Assembly: GCA_950295325.1 (NCBI GenBank)
Contig: OX485803.1
Span: 72,741,554 to 72,805,553 of the forward strand
Source of the DNA: Polytrichum commune
Taxonomy: Eukaryota > Streptophyta > Polytrichopsida > Polytrichales > Polytrichaceae
Length of the DNA stretch: 64,000 nt
Reading direction: 5' to 3'
Position numbers and translations under genes: made by a program. Each line of letters begins with the position of its first letter. The first letter of the stretch is position 1. Below, piece by piece: positions 1-12,237 of the stretch. The notes beneath the pieces were generated by a model. That model did no database searches. It saw only the letters and a program-made list of their open reading frames with translations, and had not been told where the DNA came from.

Positions 1-650
1 ATCGCCTAAGGTACTTAAGATCTAGGTACAATGATAAAATGCACCAATGTGATGGTGCATTTTGAGAGGTTGAGATTCATATATGACCATAATGCGAACT
101 TTTATACTTTGAGTGTTTGTGGTTGAATATGTTGTATGTTGTCGGTAATTATGGCTAGATCATCTGTATATGCTGTGGTGGTGCACGTGGAGGGGGATGT
201 GTTGAAGTGGTATTTTATGTTATTTTTTTTCAACCATCTCAAGAATGATTTAAAAAATATGATAAATAAGTACGGGATGAGGGTGTCCCCTTGTATGGTT
301 CCATGGCTAATTTTTATTGGGGTTGTTGTGTCGAAGTGGTTTATAGTGAAGGATGTGGTGGAATTTTTGTGAATATTTTTTGACTATTTTGATTGCATGT
401 AGGCAGAAGCCTAGGTCTTCCATGAGGGCTAGTAGTATTGTATGGTCGATGGAGCCAAAGGCATTTTGGAAGTCAATGTATGTGAGGTATATATTTTTGT
501 TGATGAGTCGTGCATCTTCGAGGGTTGTTATGATCATTTTGACTTGTCTTGAAGTGTTGCATTACGGCCGAAACCTTCTTGGCTAAAGTATAGTAGTCTA
601 TGTTGTTCTTCATAACTTGTGAGAATGGTTGTTATGGTGCTAGTGCATAG
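1..650 (-). pseudogene. LINE (non-LTR) reverse transcriptase relic, runs off the left edge
   Basis: Read on the minus strand in shifting frames, the segment gives a recognisable reverse transcriptase: SQEGFGRN, then LEDARLINKNIYLTYIDFQN and AFGSIDH (palm motif A), then, one frame away, TIQGDTLIPYLFIIF, then AYTDDLAIITDNI (the YxDD catalytic box). The order and spacing match plant LINE-type RTs (established family knowledge). There is a frameshift near position 310 between the motif A part and the GDTL part, and an in-frame TAA near position 105 after the YxDD box. No endonuclease or 3' end is visible, because the copy continues beyond base 1. Dead copy. Confidence is high for RT identity and moderate for the exact right boundary. 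Confidence 0.85.
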
Positions 651-860
651 CGAAGGTGTAAATAACAAAGAACATACAGACGATCGTATATTAGAATCGA
701 AAATGAAAACGAGTTCAGAAAACATAACAAACAAAAAGGTAAGTCACTTTAACCTTCAATTAAATTTGATAATGCATTGACATTGCAGCTAAAATATGAC
801 ATTTATATTTAATTAAAAATTAGCGAGTGATTTATAATGATGAAAATGTTAATCAAGTGA

Positions 861-1142
861 ACCGTGTACATTGACGCACATGGTATGTGAGGCAATTAAG
901 AGAGCTTGAAAATTAGGAGGGAGAACCATGTGCGTTGACGCACATGGTACATGGGGTGAATAAAAGAGCTTAAAAATTAGGTTGGAGAACCATATGCGTT
1001 GACGCACAAGGTTTGTGGCAACAACTTAGAGATGTTATAAGTTAGGAGGAAGAACCTTGTACGTTGACGCACAAGGTATCTGGCGATGAGTAAGGGAGCT
1101 TGAAAGTTAGGTTGGAGAACCATGTGCGTTAACACACATGGT
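861..1142. repeat. Palindromic tandem repeat, cluster A (5 units, about 64-65 bp)
   Basis: Five dyads start at 861, 925, 989, 1054 and 1119, a spacing of 64, 64, 65 and 65 bp. Each 24-mer has left arm ACCATGTGCGTT or a close variant and a right arm that is nearly its reverse complement (variants ACCNTGTGCG / CGCACANGGT). The spacers between dyads are also related (GAGAGCTTGAAAATTAGG). The copy at 925 has nearly perfect arms. There is no coding content. The same dyad recurs at 1632-1785. Confidence 0.85.
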
Positions 1143-1631
1143 ATGTGCCAGCGACTTGGAGAGCCTAAGAGTTAAAAAAGAAAATATATTGCATGAATTT
1201 GAAACGATGTATAAAAGTTTGGAGCAAAGAATTTGTCCAATATGGGGTTGATATGCAAAAAATGGGAAATACGTATGTTGGAATATACATGTAGTATGTG
1301 AAAAAAATGGCTAGAAAACCATGAAGAAAAGTAGGAAATGTTTTTTTGCCCTCAAACCTAAAATCTACGAGGCGGCCAAAAACAATGAAATCCATAGAAG
1401 AATGAGTAGGAAAAATGATATTAAACAAGAAAAAAATATAAGAAGCAATTGTAACTACACATATTTACATAATATATAGTATCCATTTTATTTTTTTGGA
1501 CATGATTTGGATTATTTATAGATTTTATAAATTTTGGGAAATGTACCAAATCCAGACTTTTTAGAGTTATATGTGCATTAATGTACAATGTTTATATCAC
1601 CACTTCCAATGGTCCAAAATCTATGATGTGG
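1143..1631. other. AT-rich intergenic stretch
   Basis: No conserved reading frame, RNA gene or repeat boundary seen. The 87-aa open frame on the minus strand has no recognisable motif. Confidence 0.5.
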
Positions 1632-1785
1632 ACCCTATGCGTTAGTGCACAGGGTCTGCGCTTGCAACTTTCAAACGTATGTAGCTAGGCGCATAGACCC
1701 TATACATTAACATACATAGTCTATGCGCGTAACTTTGAAAGGCTTTTAGCTAGGCACATAGACCTTGTGCGTTAACGCACAAGGT
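1632..1785. repeat. Palindromic tandem repeat, cluster B (3 units, 65 bp)
   Basis: Three further dyads of the cluster A family start at 1632, 1697 and 1762, exactly 65 bp apart. The copy at 1762 is a perfect 24-bp palindrome with half-site ACCTTGTGCGTT. The spacer carries GTAGCTAGGCGCATAGACC in variant form. Confidence 0.85.
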
Positions 1786-1855
1786 CTACCCTAGTTCTTT
1801 AGGGTGAGCCGCCACCCTAATCTTACCATACTTGAGGTGCTAAGTTCGTACCCTA

Positions 1856-2158
1856 GGACTTTTTTTCCTTCTTCCTCGTGTTGGTGGTGGTGTTACTGGT
1901 GATGCTTCTTTGTTGTTGTTGGTGTTGTTGTTTTTTGTTAGAGCTGGTGCTATTGGGCTTATTTACTAATCTTTTGTTACAGTTGGTGTTGTTCTTTTAC
2001 TGGTGCTAGTGCTCCTACTCTATTGTTGGTGTTGTTGCTGCTCTGTTGTTGGTGTTGGAACTGCTGCTCTGTTGTTGGTGTTGGTGTTGTTTTTATTTTT
2101 ATTTTTTTTGTTGGTGTTGCTCCTTTATTATTGATGTTTTTGTTGCTACTTCTCTTCA
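1856..2158. repeat. GTT/GCT-rich trinucleotide low-complexity tract
   Basis: Irregular runs of GTTGTTGGTGTT and CTGCTGCTCTGTTGTTGGTG. The minus-strand reading is an Asn/Gln/Thr-rich open frame, which is what this composition yields by chance, so it is not called as a gene. Confidence 0.6.
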
Positions 2159-2159
2159 T

Positions 2160-4300
2160 AATCTGTTGGTTTTACTAGTTTTAGGTGTTTTTTTTATCTA
2201 ATTCTTCTTCTTTTAAGCATGTTATATTTTGTAATCTATTATTTTATTATTTTATTATTATGTTTTGCTTCATTAAAATGATTTTTAGAACTTACTTTGT
2301 TGTTTGCATTTAGGACCAAACAATGGATGTGGAGAAAACAATTCATAATTCCAATGATGATGATTTCACAAAAAATTCAACTCAAGATCATTCATTCATA
2401 CAAGTTCATCATGATCAAGACATTAGATTTAATACCAAGAATAAGAAAATGAAAAGATTACATGAACTACAATGGTGATGATAAAACCTATCAAAAAAAA
2501 GTGTGGAAGCTTACGGACAAACAAAAGATCAACTTAACTACCACAATTTTTTCAATTTTATTTGTGATAGACCCAAGTCTCCTTTTGTGAGCCCTAAACC
2601 TCCACCCTTATGCGTCCTAGTCCGGGTGGAAGCTCATGGATCACATGTGTTTGAGTAATGCCACCAAGCCATTGTAACTTAGCAACTACAACTTCCACAA
2701 GATAAATCTAAAACACCCAATCTTTATTCAAAGAACACAGAGTTTCTAGCATTCATAAATGCTCCACAACCCAGTGGTCATTGTCACATTCAGTTGCTCA
2801 AAACATCATCAACTCTGAATAGAGGTCACCAGCCTACAATTAACCCTAAAAATACTAATCCTAAAAAGTCAACATGACATAGCAGTTGCACACCCGCACA
2901 TGGGTTGCCCACATCCTTATTCACTAAAACAAATCAACTTCCAGCAAAGCCCTAATCCTCTAATTAATGATTCACCCACACATGGAAAAACTGGCCAAAC
3001 CCCTTTCGGAAGTCAATATGAAATTAACTCCTCCCATCCCCTGGCCGAGTTCACCTAGCTCCTCATCAATCCATCACGGCACTAGTGTGCATCGTCCCCC
3101 AACAACCCAGTGCCCTCGGCCGACACCAGTGGTGCTCCCTTGTTCAAAAATTGTTTCCCCCTTTCTGGCCAACGGAACCCAGCTGCACCCAACCCAACAG
3201 ACTCAACAGAGTTCATCCAGTTGATACCATGTAGACACCCGTCCGATGCCCTGTCCTTGCTCAACCGATACCCTGCTGATCAGTTGGGACCTGGCCAGCA
3301 ATGTGACCGAACTGAATCAAGCAGCAGACCACACTCAACAACCTCAACTCACCTCTGAGCCTTGTCTTCACTCCGCATGCCAAACCAGGTTGCACCAATC
3401 CTTGAGCTAACCTTCACCAGTCCTTCAAACCGTTGCTTCCCCACCCTTCCTCTTCTAAATGCGGCGCTTGAACTAGTCAGAGTTCAGGTGTCCTTTTGCG
3501 ACGAAAACTCCCCTCCACCGTGCAAGGATTCAACCAGAGACAACTCAAATTCACACTGAATTCCGCATACCTAGCATTAGTTGCACTCCTCAAATCCTCA
3601 TTGTGCTTGCGCATCTCGGCCTCCAGCCTTGCAGCTAACTTTTATCCATCTGTTCCAAATTCATCATCCTTAAACCCTCCTCAGATTTGGAGGTTGTCTC
3701 ACCCAATGCAGCTACATTATGAATCACAAGATGGCGAGCACTAAAGATCCCCCCTTCAAGAGCGCTTCCTCCTCACTGGAGTTACTTCCACCCGCGCTCA
3801 TATCACTGCCATTGTATCGGCACTTCCAAGCTGCAACCGCAGCTCAAGCCATCCAGCCCTTTTCCACACCAGTAACAGTATCGAAGCGGAAGAAGCTTTA
3901 TTTCTCTCTCGGCTTAGTCTTGATCCCGGAGAGTTGCCCTTCTAGGGGCCTCCCCGAGCTTTCTGGTCCTTTCCCGTGGGAAGATAACCCTGCCGGCTAA
4001 TCCCCTCCCAAAACCAACAAAAAAAAGGCCTATTTCCGACACCAAGCTGCCCCCCCCCATTGGTTGGCCTTAAGCATCACCCCACCTCTAACTAATCTCC
4101 TAATCGAGCCTTCAAGGCTACAAGCCCTAGCAACTCATGAACTAACCTTTTAACTCAATTCTAATGCAAACTTTCAAGCATATCCTTTTTTTATCTTTTT
4201 GAATGTTTCGATACAATTGCAAAACATAAGTTTTAATGACTGTAAGATTTAAGAACACATGTGGGCACAATATTGGGCTCACACTGGGGTGTCTTCTTTT
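2160..4300. other. Intergenic DNA, no gene recognised
   Basis: 2160-2960 is AT-rich. 2960-4010 is C-rich and contains several overlapping 60-93-aa plus-strand open frames with Pro/Ser-rich content. None starts convincingly, none continues into another, and none shows a domain. A degraded retroelement is possible but not demonstrated. Confidence 0.4.
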
Positions 4301-4329
4301 ATGGTAGGTTTGTCAGTGAGTTGGTATGG

Positions 4330-5460
4330 GACCTATTTGGGGTTTAAGGGTGGTTGTCTTTGTATTAAGTGTGGTGACAACTTTTTGTAGGGGTTTGGGG
4401 AAGGAAGGGCGGGTTGCCTGGCATGTTGTTGGTGTGTGGCCACGTCCATGAGTGATGGATTTTGGTAGTGTTGTGGTGTGTCTTTGTGGGGCGATGGATA
4501 TTTTTGTTCTTTGTTGATGTGTGGAAGAGGTAGGTTTCCCCTGCTTGGGGGTGCATGTAGAATGCTTTGATGTACAATATCGTTTTGTGTATCTTCTGTA
4601 TGGGTGTGGGGCAATGTGAGCATTGTCGTATTGGGGTGGGATTTTGAGTACGGGTTTGGTTTGGGGCTTAGGAGCGATTTTCTAAATGCCTTGTTGTGTG
4701 GAGGGTTTTGGTGCCGGTTTGTTGTGGAGGTTTGGGTTGCCCTTTTGCCATTGGGTGTGCTAGTTTGTTGTAGTTGAGTTGCAGTCTCGGTTGTTTGCTT
4801 GGTGGAGGGTTCGACATTGGAGGTGTTAATTCCCTGTTGCAGTTGGTGTGTGACCGTGGTCAGTATTCCTTTGCTCGGGGATGTAAGTATGTTGCTTTGT
4901 GTGTTCAAGGGCTTAGGGGCGGTGGAGAACTCTCGTCGTTGCTAGTGTGTGGACAAGGTGAGTGCCCCATTGCTTGAGGGTGCATGTATAATGCTTTGTG
5001 TGGTATTTTTGTGTGTTTGACTATGCATATTTTGGTGTAGGTTATTGTTGTGTGTAGTTTTTGTATGGGTGTGGGGTGTTATGAACATTACCGTGATGGG
5101 ATGGAACTCTGAGTATGGACATGGTTTGGGGCTTAGGGGTGATTTTGCGAGTGCCTAGTTGTGTGGGGGGTTTTGGTGGGAGCTTGTTGTGGGGGTTTGG
5201 GTTGCTGCTTTGCCGTTCGGTGTGCTAGTTTGTTGCAGTTGGGTTGCAGTCTTGGTTGTTTGCTAGATGAAGGGTTCGACGTTGGGGGTGTTGGTTCCCC
5301 ATTGCAGCTGGTGTGTGACCATGGTAGGTATCCCCATGTTCAGAGGTGTATGTATATTGCTTTGTGTGGTTTTTTTGTGTGGTATGCTTCTTGTATTTGT
5401 TGTGTGGCGTCACTCTGTGTGGTTGTTGTATGAATGTGAGGTGATGTGAGGTGATGTACA
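4330..5460. repeat. Degenerate G/T-rich tandem repeat, period about 465 bp
   Basis: A block around 4602-5065 recurs at about 5067-5460. For example GTGCTAGTTTGTTG occurs at 4757 and 5222, followed in both copies by GGTTCGAC and a GTGTGTGACC segment. A partial third copy lies upstream (GGGTGCATGTA at about 4549 and 4976). The minus-strand 191-aa open frame inside it is Thr/Pro/His/Gln-rich and follows the skewed composition. Confidence 0.7.
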
Positions 5461-5514
5461 ATGAAACAAAATGTTTGGCCAATATTTAGACGTTTGTGAT
5501 ACCTTTGTATGCTT

Positions 5515-5535
5515 GGGGGGGGGGGGGGGGGGGGG
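5515..5535 (+). repeat. Poly-G tract (about 21 G)
   Basis: Uninterrupted G run on the plus strand, a potential G-quadruplex and a likely site of length error in assembly. Confidence 0.8.
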
Positions 5536-5539
5536 CTTT

Positions 5540-6565
5540 AGATGTGTGTATGTTGTGGGTTGTGCGATGGGGCCGATATGTGCAATGTTGGTGGAGCGCG
5601 TTAGTTGGTGCAGTTGTCCATTGGGGGTGTTTCCGCAACGGCTCCATCGGCTCTGTAGTTGTGCTTTGGCAGTGGTCAAGTTGATGGCGTGTAGGTTGTT
5701 GGCTTAGATCTGGAAGAGAGGAAGGAGGGCTACGGGGTACATATAGTGTAATAAGCCGGTCAAGGTGGTGGGTGTAGGGTATTGTTGGTTGATTGAGGCT
5801 AAGAAGTGTCCACAACACTAATAAACTCGCATATTGGCAATTTATAAGCAGCCGCGTTGGTGTCCTTTGGTGTGTATTCTCCTTGGGGTGTTTGCCTTGT
5901 TCGTTTTGCTGTGATGTATTTTTTCGGAACACTAGCTCATACATTCTTGTTGCGATTGTGTCTTTGTTCCAGCACTTCAATTTTTTGCTTCGGCTGTTGG
6001 GGTTGTTGCTTCTGCTCCTAGATTTGAGTCACTTCATGCGGCTAAGGTTTCCACTTTGATCAACGCAGTTGTGTCTGTACCATTTTTGTTGCACCTCCAG
6101 AAGCAACATCGATTCGTTCTATTTGGGCTTCATCGTGTGTCTCATTAACTCCCTCATTAGACTTGTGGGTGAGCAACCCTTGTGAGAGAGCAAATTCCAT
6201 GAGAGGGAGGAGATGCCCATATTATTTTTTGGACAAGACGAGAGTAGCACCAATCTCATCCTAACCTAACCTTAATGACTAACCTACTCAATTAACAAAC
6301 TAAAACCAGTCTTCAACTAACCACAACTAATACATGAACTAGAACAATAATCATACTAACATCAATCTAGTAACATACTTAGAAACGCAACTAACTCATA
6401 TGCATGTCTAAGTTTTAACCACTAAGTGGCCCACATCATGACACCGTACATTGTGTTCACCTTGCAAGACAATGTGATAAAACTTGACAATAAAAGCTCC
6501 ATATATTAATCTTATCCGAAGTTTGGAGATGCAAGATTTTGCAAAGTTCGTTATGTTTAAAGATT
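5540..6565. other. Intergenic DNA, no gene recognised
   Basis: Nothing supported. A 164-aa minus-strand open frame ends in this stretch but is low-complexity and lacks motifs. Confidence 0.4.
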
Positions 6566-6755
6566 TCATAGATTCTGCAATCTTAACATATGGTGATGTA
6601 TATGAACATTATTCAACCACGTAGGTTGATTCCATAAGCCGCATATGTCAAATATGTGGGTCATAGATTCTGCAATCTTAACATATGGTGATGTATATGA
6701 ACATTATTCAACCACGTAGGTTGATTCCATAAGCCACATATGTCAAATATGTGGG
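6566..6755. repeat. 95-bp tandem duplication
   Basis: Two adjacent 95-bp units start at 6566 and 6661 (TCATAGATTCTGCAATC). I see only one difference between them (GCCGCAT versus GCCACAT), so the duplication is recent. Confidence 0.9.
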
Positions 6756-9582
6756 TCCAAATATGTCGATTATATTTATGTGGGCCCCACAAAAGAATTG
6801 ATTTTGTACTATTTATGTATTCAAGTTGAACTTGGAATTTGGATAAACATATATTCCCGGTACTTTGCGTGGGAATGATTGTTCATCCCATGAATATTTG
6901 CAAAAAACAATGTTCTATGTTATTATTCCTTTGAGCTACTATCAAAAAATACTGATACTATCCATAATATTCTTACCATGCAAACTGACACTATTCATTA
7001 TTTATACTAGTGTCAGTTTCTTCTCATGAAGGTAAGATAGTGGAGGCCCATGTCAAATGCTAAATTTAAAATGAAACACAACCAAGCAACTGAATAATAT
7101 TATGTGTCATGTAATGTGAATTTTGAAAGTGACAAGTTAATCCCAATTCTATTGAAACTAGCAATTCAAGTAGCATGTGGTAGAATAACACAATCACTTT
7201 AATAGTGACATCTTGAGCAATTTTTTTAAGTGATTGAAACTTGTAAATCATAACATTATTAAGAGCTTAGGCTTTGTTCTCTTTTTCTTTGAAGGGCCAA
7301 CCTTTCATATTTACACACGTTTGTGGCTCACTTAACATTATCAATTGTTATCAACCATTTCATTTTAATAATATTCAATGACAGTGCTTCACCTTAGCTT
7401 AATCTCAAAAAATAACATCAAAAAATAACCACGGTATAGTTCCCAAGTAGTATTTGTATTATTCCTAGTCCCATCACCCTCCATACTTAGCAAGATAATG
7501 TTATGCAGCAGGGTTCGGGAGATTTTTGAGCTCAACCAGCTAAAATCCGCCCCTTCACAACTTTTACCAGTTTTTTCAGGATTTGACCACTTGCAAACTT
7601 GTTGCAATTAATTTGGACTGGCCAATATCCTATATTTTTTTTCAAGTGCCGGCTAATTTCCTCTTCATTGTAATGAAAACTGGCCAAAAACTTGGGCATT
7701 GATAAGTAAGCCGGTTTCCAATGTAGCAAAATTATATCTACAAACAACATACACCATTTAACAACAACGTCCAAAGAACATATCAACATACAACAATAAT
7801 ATGTAATGATATCAACATCCAACAACGATGATCAACAATTCATTACATACAAGAAACAACAATAATGATCAACAATTTATCCATAGCAGGAGTTGAACCT
7901 GAAATAACCCATCAACCGGTTGATGGCCATTTATTTACTCTTCTATCATACCTAGGCCTTAAAACCTCATATTAGATTTGAGGCCACAACATGATAAAAG
8001 AGTAACCTAACATACCATACTATATACAAAAATGAATTTCATTAATTGTTAGAGTCAAAATCAGCAGTATCATCTTCACCTTCAAGAGGACAACGTCATG
8101 AAAGGTATCTCTATGGATGTGAAAACAACCATCTAAACTTTGTAGAGTTCCCCCATAAAGCTATGGCTTTCATTAGTACGTTATCAAGATCACCACGAAG
8201 ATGTTTTTAGAGACACATGCATAATACATTCTAAACGCTAGCCATCAACAATGAAATGCAATAATGAAGCAAAAGCTTCGCCTATCCATCATTCACCAAA
8301 TCGCTACAAGCCTACAATGAACACATAACCTAAACCCTAGAACCAGATGATATCGCCCTGTTTCGTAATTCATCCAGGTAAAAATCCTCCTCCTCAAAAT
8401 GGTTGCCAGTTGAACGTTGACATCATTTGGTTTCTCTTTATTTATTTAAGACATATTCTCTACATTCCTCTAAAATGATCGATAATTTTCTTGAAGTCTT
8501 GAGCTTCAACCAGTTATTTCTCACACTCAATTGGTTCATTTGTAAGTCCTCACTTACTATTTGGAGTTACACAATGCTATATCTTTTCACTATTAATTTG
8601 AATTTTTTCTACCAATTGCAAATATCAATGTTCTATAATGTTCAAACAACCAGTTTGACCTTTGTTGGAAAAATGTGAGATACACTGTAAACAGTATAGC
8701 ATTGCACAATTATAAATAGTACATGATGCTGAATACAGTATTTAGTGCAGCGGTTGGTTCTCCTTTTCATTGCTTCTCTCCACCATTGGCTCAGAGCAGT
8801 GTGCAGGTGAAGCCCTTGATGAGAGGTGGATTATAATATGTTGCAAATTTAGACTTAATCTGCTGCTTTGGAACCTCCATATCAAATTGTCCCGGCATAG
8901 CTCTGGATATCTTCATGGGTCCACCAAAATATCAGCAAAAGTTGAATAATGTTATGTCCAATACACAACATAGCCAAGACCTAATGTATCTAAGGTAGTC
9001 AGCCCCTACTTTGACTAGTTACGCAATGAAGCATATTTGCGCTTTACATTTGTTAAAAATAAAAAGAAGAAACAATTTATATTTTTGTAATTCATAAAAA
9101 CAAAATTATTATGAATTTTTAAAGTGGATATTCTCTTTGACTTATACTTGTGATGTAGGTTACCCTATTTCCAATAACCAATCAGTTATAAGACGGAGAG
9201 CACTTGATTTCATGATCAATAATGTGATATCTAGACAAGCTTGCAATCCAAAACCTAGTTATCAACTTAGCCATTGACACTTGGTTAAGTTGAATTACAA
9301 ACATGACATGTAAGCAATGATTAGAGATTGATATTGTGTTGCACAAAAATCATAGAGAGGTCAATCTATGTATTTTTAGTGGCACCACATGAGAACATTA
9401 TTGTATTACAATGAGGGGTATTTTCCTAAGTTAGGGCATTAACTGACACTCTTTAATTCTTTAATTCGCTAAACCAACCAATTAAAACCAAATTATTTTC
9501 CATTTTAATGGTTTTAATTAAATTTAATTAATTCAAATATTTTGGCATTGTATATAAGAATGATGTTGATAGAGAGTTACCA
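6756..9582. other. AT-rich intergenic stretch with a repeat fragment
   Basis: No gene is supported. About 8630-8720 is homologous to the sequence flanking the pogo-like element at 23898-24503 and represents a related unoccupied site. Open frames at 7389-7825 and 8427-8678 show no motif. Confidence 0.4.
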
Positions 9583-10341
9583 ATGTTTGTGTATGATCCC
9601 ATAAAAGGGCCAACGCAGTTGCATTCAATTTGCACAACTAACAAAAATAACTTGTCTCAACTATTTGTCAATAGACTAGCTTGTTATTGTGTCTATTGCT
9701 TAAATAGTCATTGGTCAAAGTGTATGAATTTGCATTGGGCAGGGCAATGGGTGCCAAAGCAATTCCAACCATCATCATCAAATACACTTGAAAACAAATG
9801 TACAAAGATTGGGATGGGGAGTAGTAGTATGGAGTCGATGGTATGTATACATTATTCCACTACTCCATAGCCAATTTATCATGAGTTCATTTTTACTCTC
9901 TTTCATTTGTTGTTGGATGTTTTTACTCAATGTATTATTTCAAAGTAGGTGATGGATTGGCTAGCTTGGTTGAAATTGGTGACAACTTTGTAATAATACT
10001 TAGGAGGTTTATTATGAAGGGGCCATCTTTTGGTTGATATCATCTTGCATTAAGCCCCTACACAAGGTATAAGCACGTTTAAATGCAAATGGGGAACTAT
10101 GTATGAGGTTGGTGATGATGTGGTTTGTGGACTATATTATCAAAAGAAGAGCAAAGACTCTTATGTGTTGTTGAATGATTCATACTTAGTAAATTGCCAC
10201 TTCTATTTAATTAGGGTCATTAAATTTCTCACACCACCTAATGATCATCAAGTGCCTGAAAATGATATTGTCCATAAACTTCTAGATGGGGCATATCATG
10301 CCAAAATTGAGATGGTGGCTTCTTTGGAGTCAAAGAAATGA
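9583..10341 (+). pseudogene. Degraded coding relic, family not identified
   Basis: Two plus-strand open frames, 9583-9870 (95 aa) and 10099-10341 (80 aa), look like non-random coding sequence. The first has LFVNRLACYCVYCLNSHWSK and AGQWVPKQFQ, with paired Cys and His. The second has YEVGDDVVCGLYYQKKSKDS followed by YVLLNDSYLVNCHFYLIRV. Between them, phrases such as LASLVEIGDNFVII appear with stops in between (about 9950-10095). I read this as one decayed gene, probably transposon-derived, but I cannot name the family. The first frame has a true ATG at 9583. A short real gene cannot be excluded. Confidence 0.4.
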
Positions 10342-11812
10342 GCCCCAATCGGTATTTATTAATGTGAAGTGATTAATGTGTTTGTTTTGCAAGGTAGAGT
10401 GTTGAACAACAATTGAGTTGTGTGTCACTGGGTTTAAATCCCCTCTAGACTTTTGATAGCTATGACAAGATTAAAGTAAAATGTGTGTTTGTGGTTAGTT
10501 ATGTCCTTGGTTGTATTAACTTAATTGGTGATCACTGATCTCCTAGATTCTAGACAACCATTGATTTGCATGATCTGATTGTCAATCATTATGTTAGTGG
10601 CCTTATGTGAGAGGTAATCTGATCTAATGTCCTTGTAAGGGGTTTTGAGCTGTATATGAAAGTAAAGGTTTGAGGAAACCAAATTTGAGGCATTTTCATA
10701 GTGATTGTATTCTTGAAAGTATGATTGATAATTAGGATCATCAAACACCCTTCTTGCCACATATTTCCAGGATGCTACACGTCCAAATCTTAAACTTACA
10801 AGCAAACACACCTTCTCTAAGAATCCAAGCTATCTTCGCATATGTGTCTTAAGAGAGCCAAAAGGATCTAGGACAATCCTTATATACTTCAAAACAACTA
10901 CCTACTAGGTGGGTCAACTTGGTAGGTTGCCACCTTGTTAAAACACTGCAACTAGTTGTCTTGACTCGTTTTTGCCCTTTGTCGAGTTCATGATTAGCTG
11001 GCACACTGAGGTCATAAAAAATGGTCAACTAGTAAAAGACTCACAATGCCATTTTAATAACTTTGGACCTACAAGTCATTTTCTGACTGATTAAGTTACT
11101 ACCACCAAATAATTACTAATACTAAATAGATTGTTCAGTAGTAAAACAATATAAACCAACTAATGGACCTTATAACCACTAATTGCATTAGGGACAGATT
11201 TGACGTCAACTAATAAATTGGCATTTTTGGGCCTTTTGACAATTTGTGACCAACTAATCAGTTTTTGACGGGTTAGTTTATCATGGACATTTATATTCTC
11301 AGAACATAGTGTTAATTTCTAACTTAACATGGAGGTTAGAGTGATTCAGTTGGGTGACATTGGTGGTCGTAGAAGACGTTTAACTAGGGTGGAAGAAGTT
11401 AGAGCTAGGAATGTAGATCTAGGACAAATTATAGCATATCCAAACCAATGATAGTTGAAATGGGTAGTTCCAAACATAGCTTAAGGAAGAAGAGCGCCTC
11501 CCGATCTGCCATCTAGGAAAAACATGGACAAAAAAAAGAGGTTCCTAGGTAGGTGTAATTCAAATAAAACGATGAAGTTGTGGATCGTGATAGATCAGAT
11601 TGGGATATGCCATGATAGCAAAATAAGAGGCTAATTCTGACTAGGACTAGACACGTTTCAAAAACTAGGTCACGTCTCATGAAACCAACAACCCGGACTA
11701 GGTGGTAAGGAGGCTTGGACCGCAATTAAGATGGAGATCATCATGACCATGAGGCTAGGGGTGACAATCACCATTAACAATATCACTTCTGATTTGCTGT
11801 ATGGATAGCGAT
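10342..11812. other. AT-rich intergenic stretch
   Basis: No gene or boundary recognised. The minus-strand 96-aa frame at 10521-10811 has no recognised domain. Confidence 0.4.
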
Positions 11813-12237
11813 TAAGGTAGAAATACCATAACCCGTGAAAATAAGGTGATTCGCATTGAATATCTGATCTGACAATCATGAGACCATTTTCCATGATAGA
11901 TGAGAAGGATTCATGAAGAATGCAAGTCGTTTCATATTTTTCTGCCCTATACAAAAAATGCTACAATTTTGCAAAGTGGAAAGTTGTCCAAACCCCTACT
12001 CGTTCATTAGATTCTCCCTACACCGAACGCGGTAATCCACATTTCCATACATAACATCACCTAAATCGGTTACCTCATGAGTACATTAACACTTGACTCC
12101 CATTGGCTACACTAAGTGTACACGCATTGAAGTTGCCGCCGAGCCATGATCGGTTTTAGAAATGGCACTTCACCATTATGACGGCGGTCTAGTGCATGGC
12201 TAGAGGGTGGTTAACGGGTTATGGTATTTCTACCTTA
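11813..12237. mobile_element. MITE-like TIR element, copy A (425 bp)
   Basis: The left end begins TAAGGTAGAAATACCATAAC and the right end is its reverse complement (GTTATGGTATTTCTACCTTA). The interior is homologous, in inverted orientation, to 47178-47601. There is no transposase, so it is a non-autonomous DNA transposon copy. The target-site duplication is unclear because TAA/TTA flank the ends. Confidence 0.8.

Noticed and set aside
4333-4908. 191-aa minus-strand ORF as a gene
   Set aside because: Low-complexity Thr/Pro/His/Gln composition from a G/T-rich degenerate tandem repeat, with no domain.
11670-11954. Conserved MYRAEKYET reading frame shared by both MITE copies
   Set aside because: Seen at 11670-11954 and 47460-47663, but it starts at TTG, not ATG, and follows from nucleotide similarity of the MITEs.
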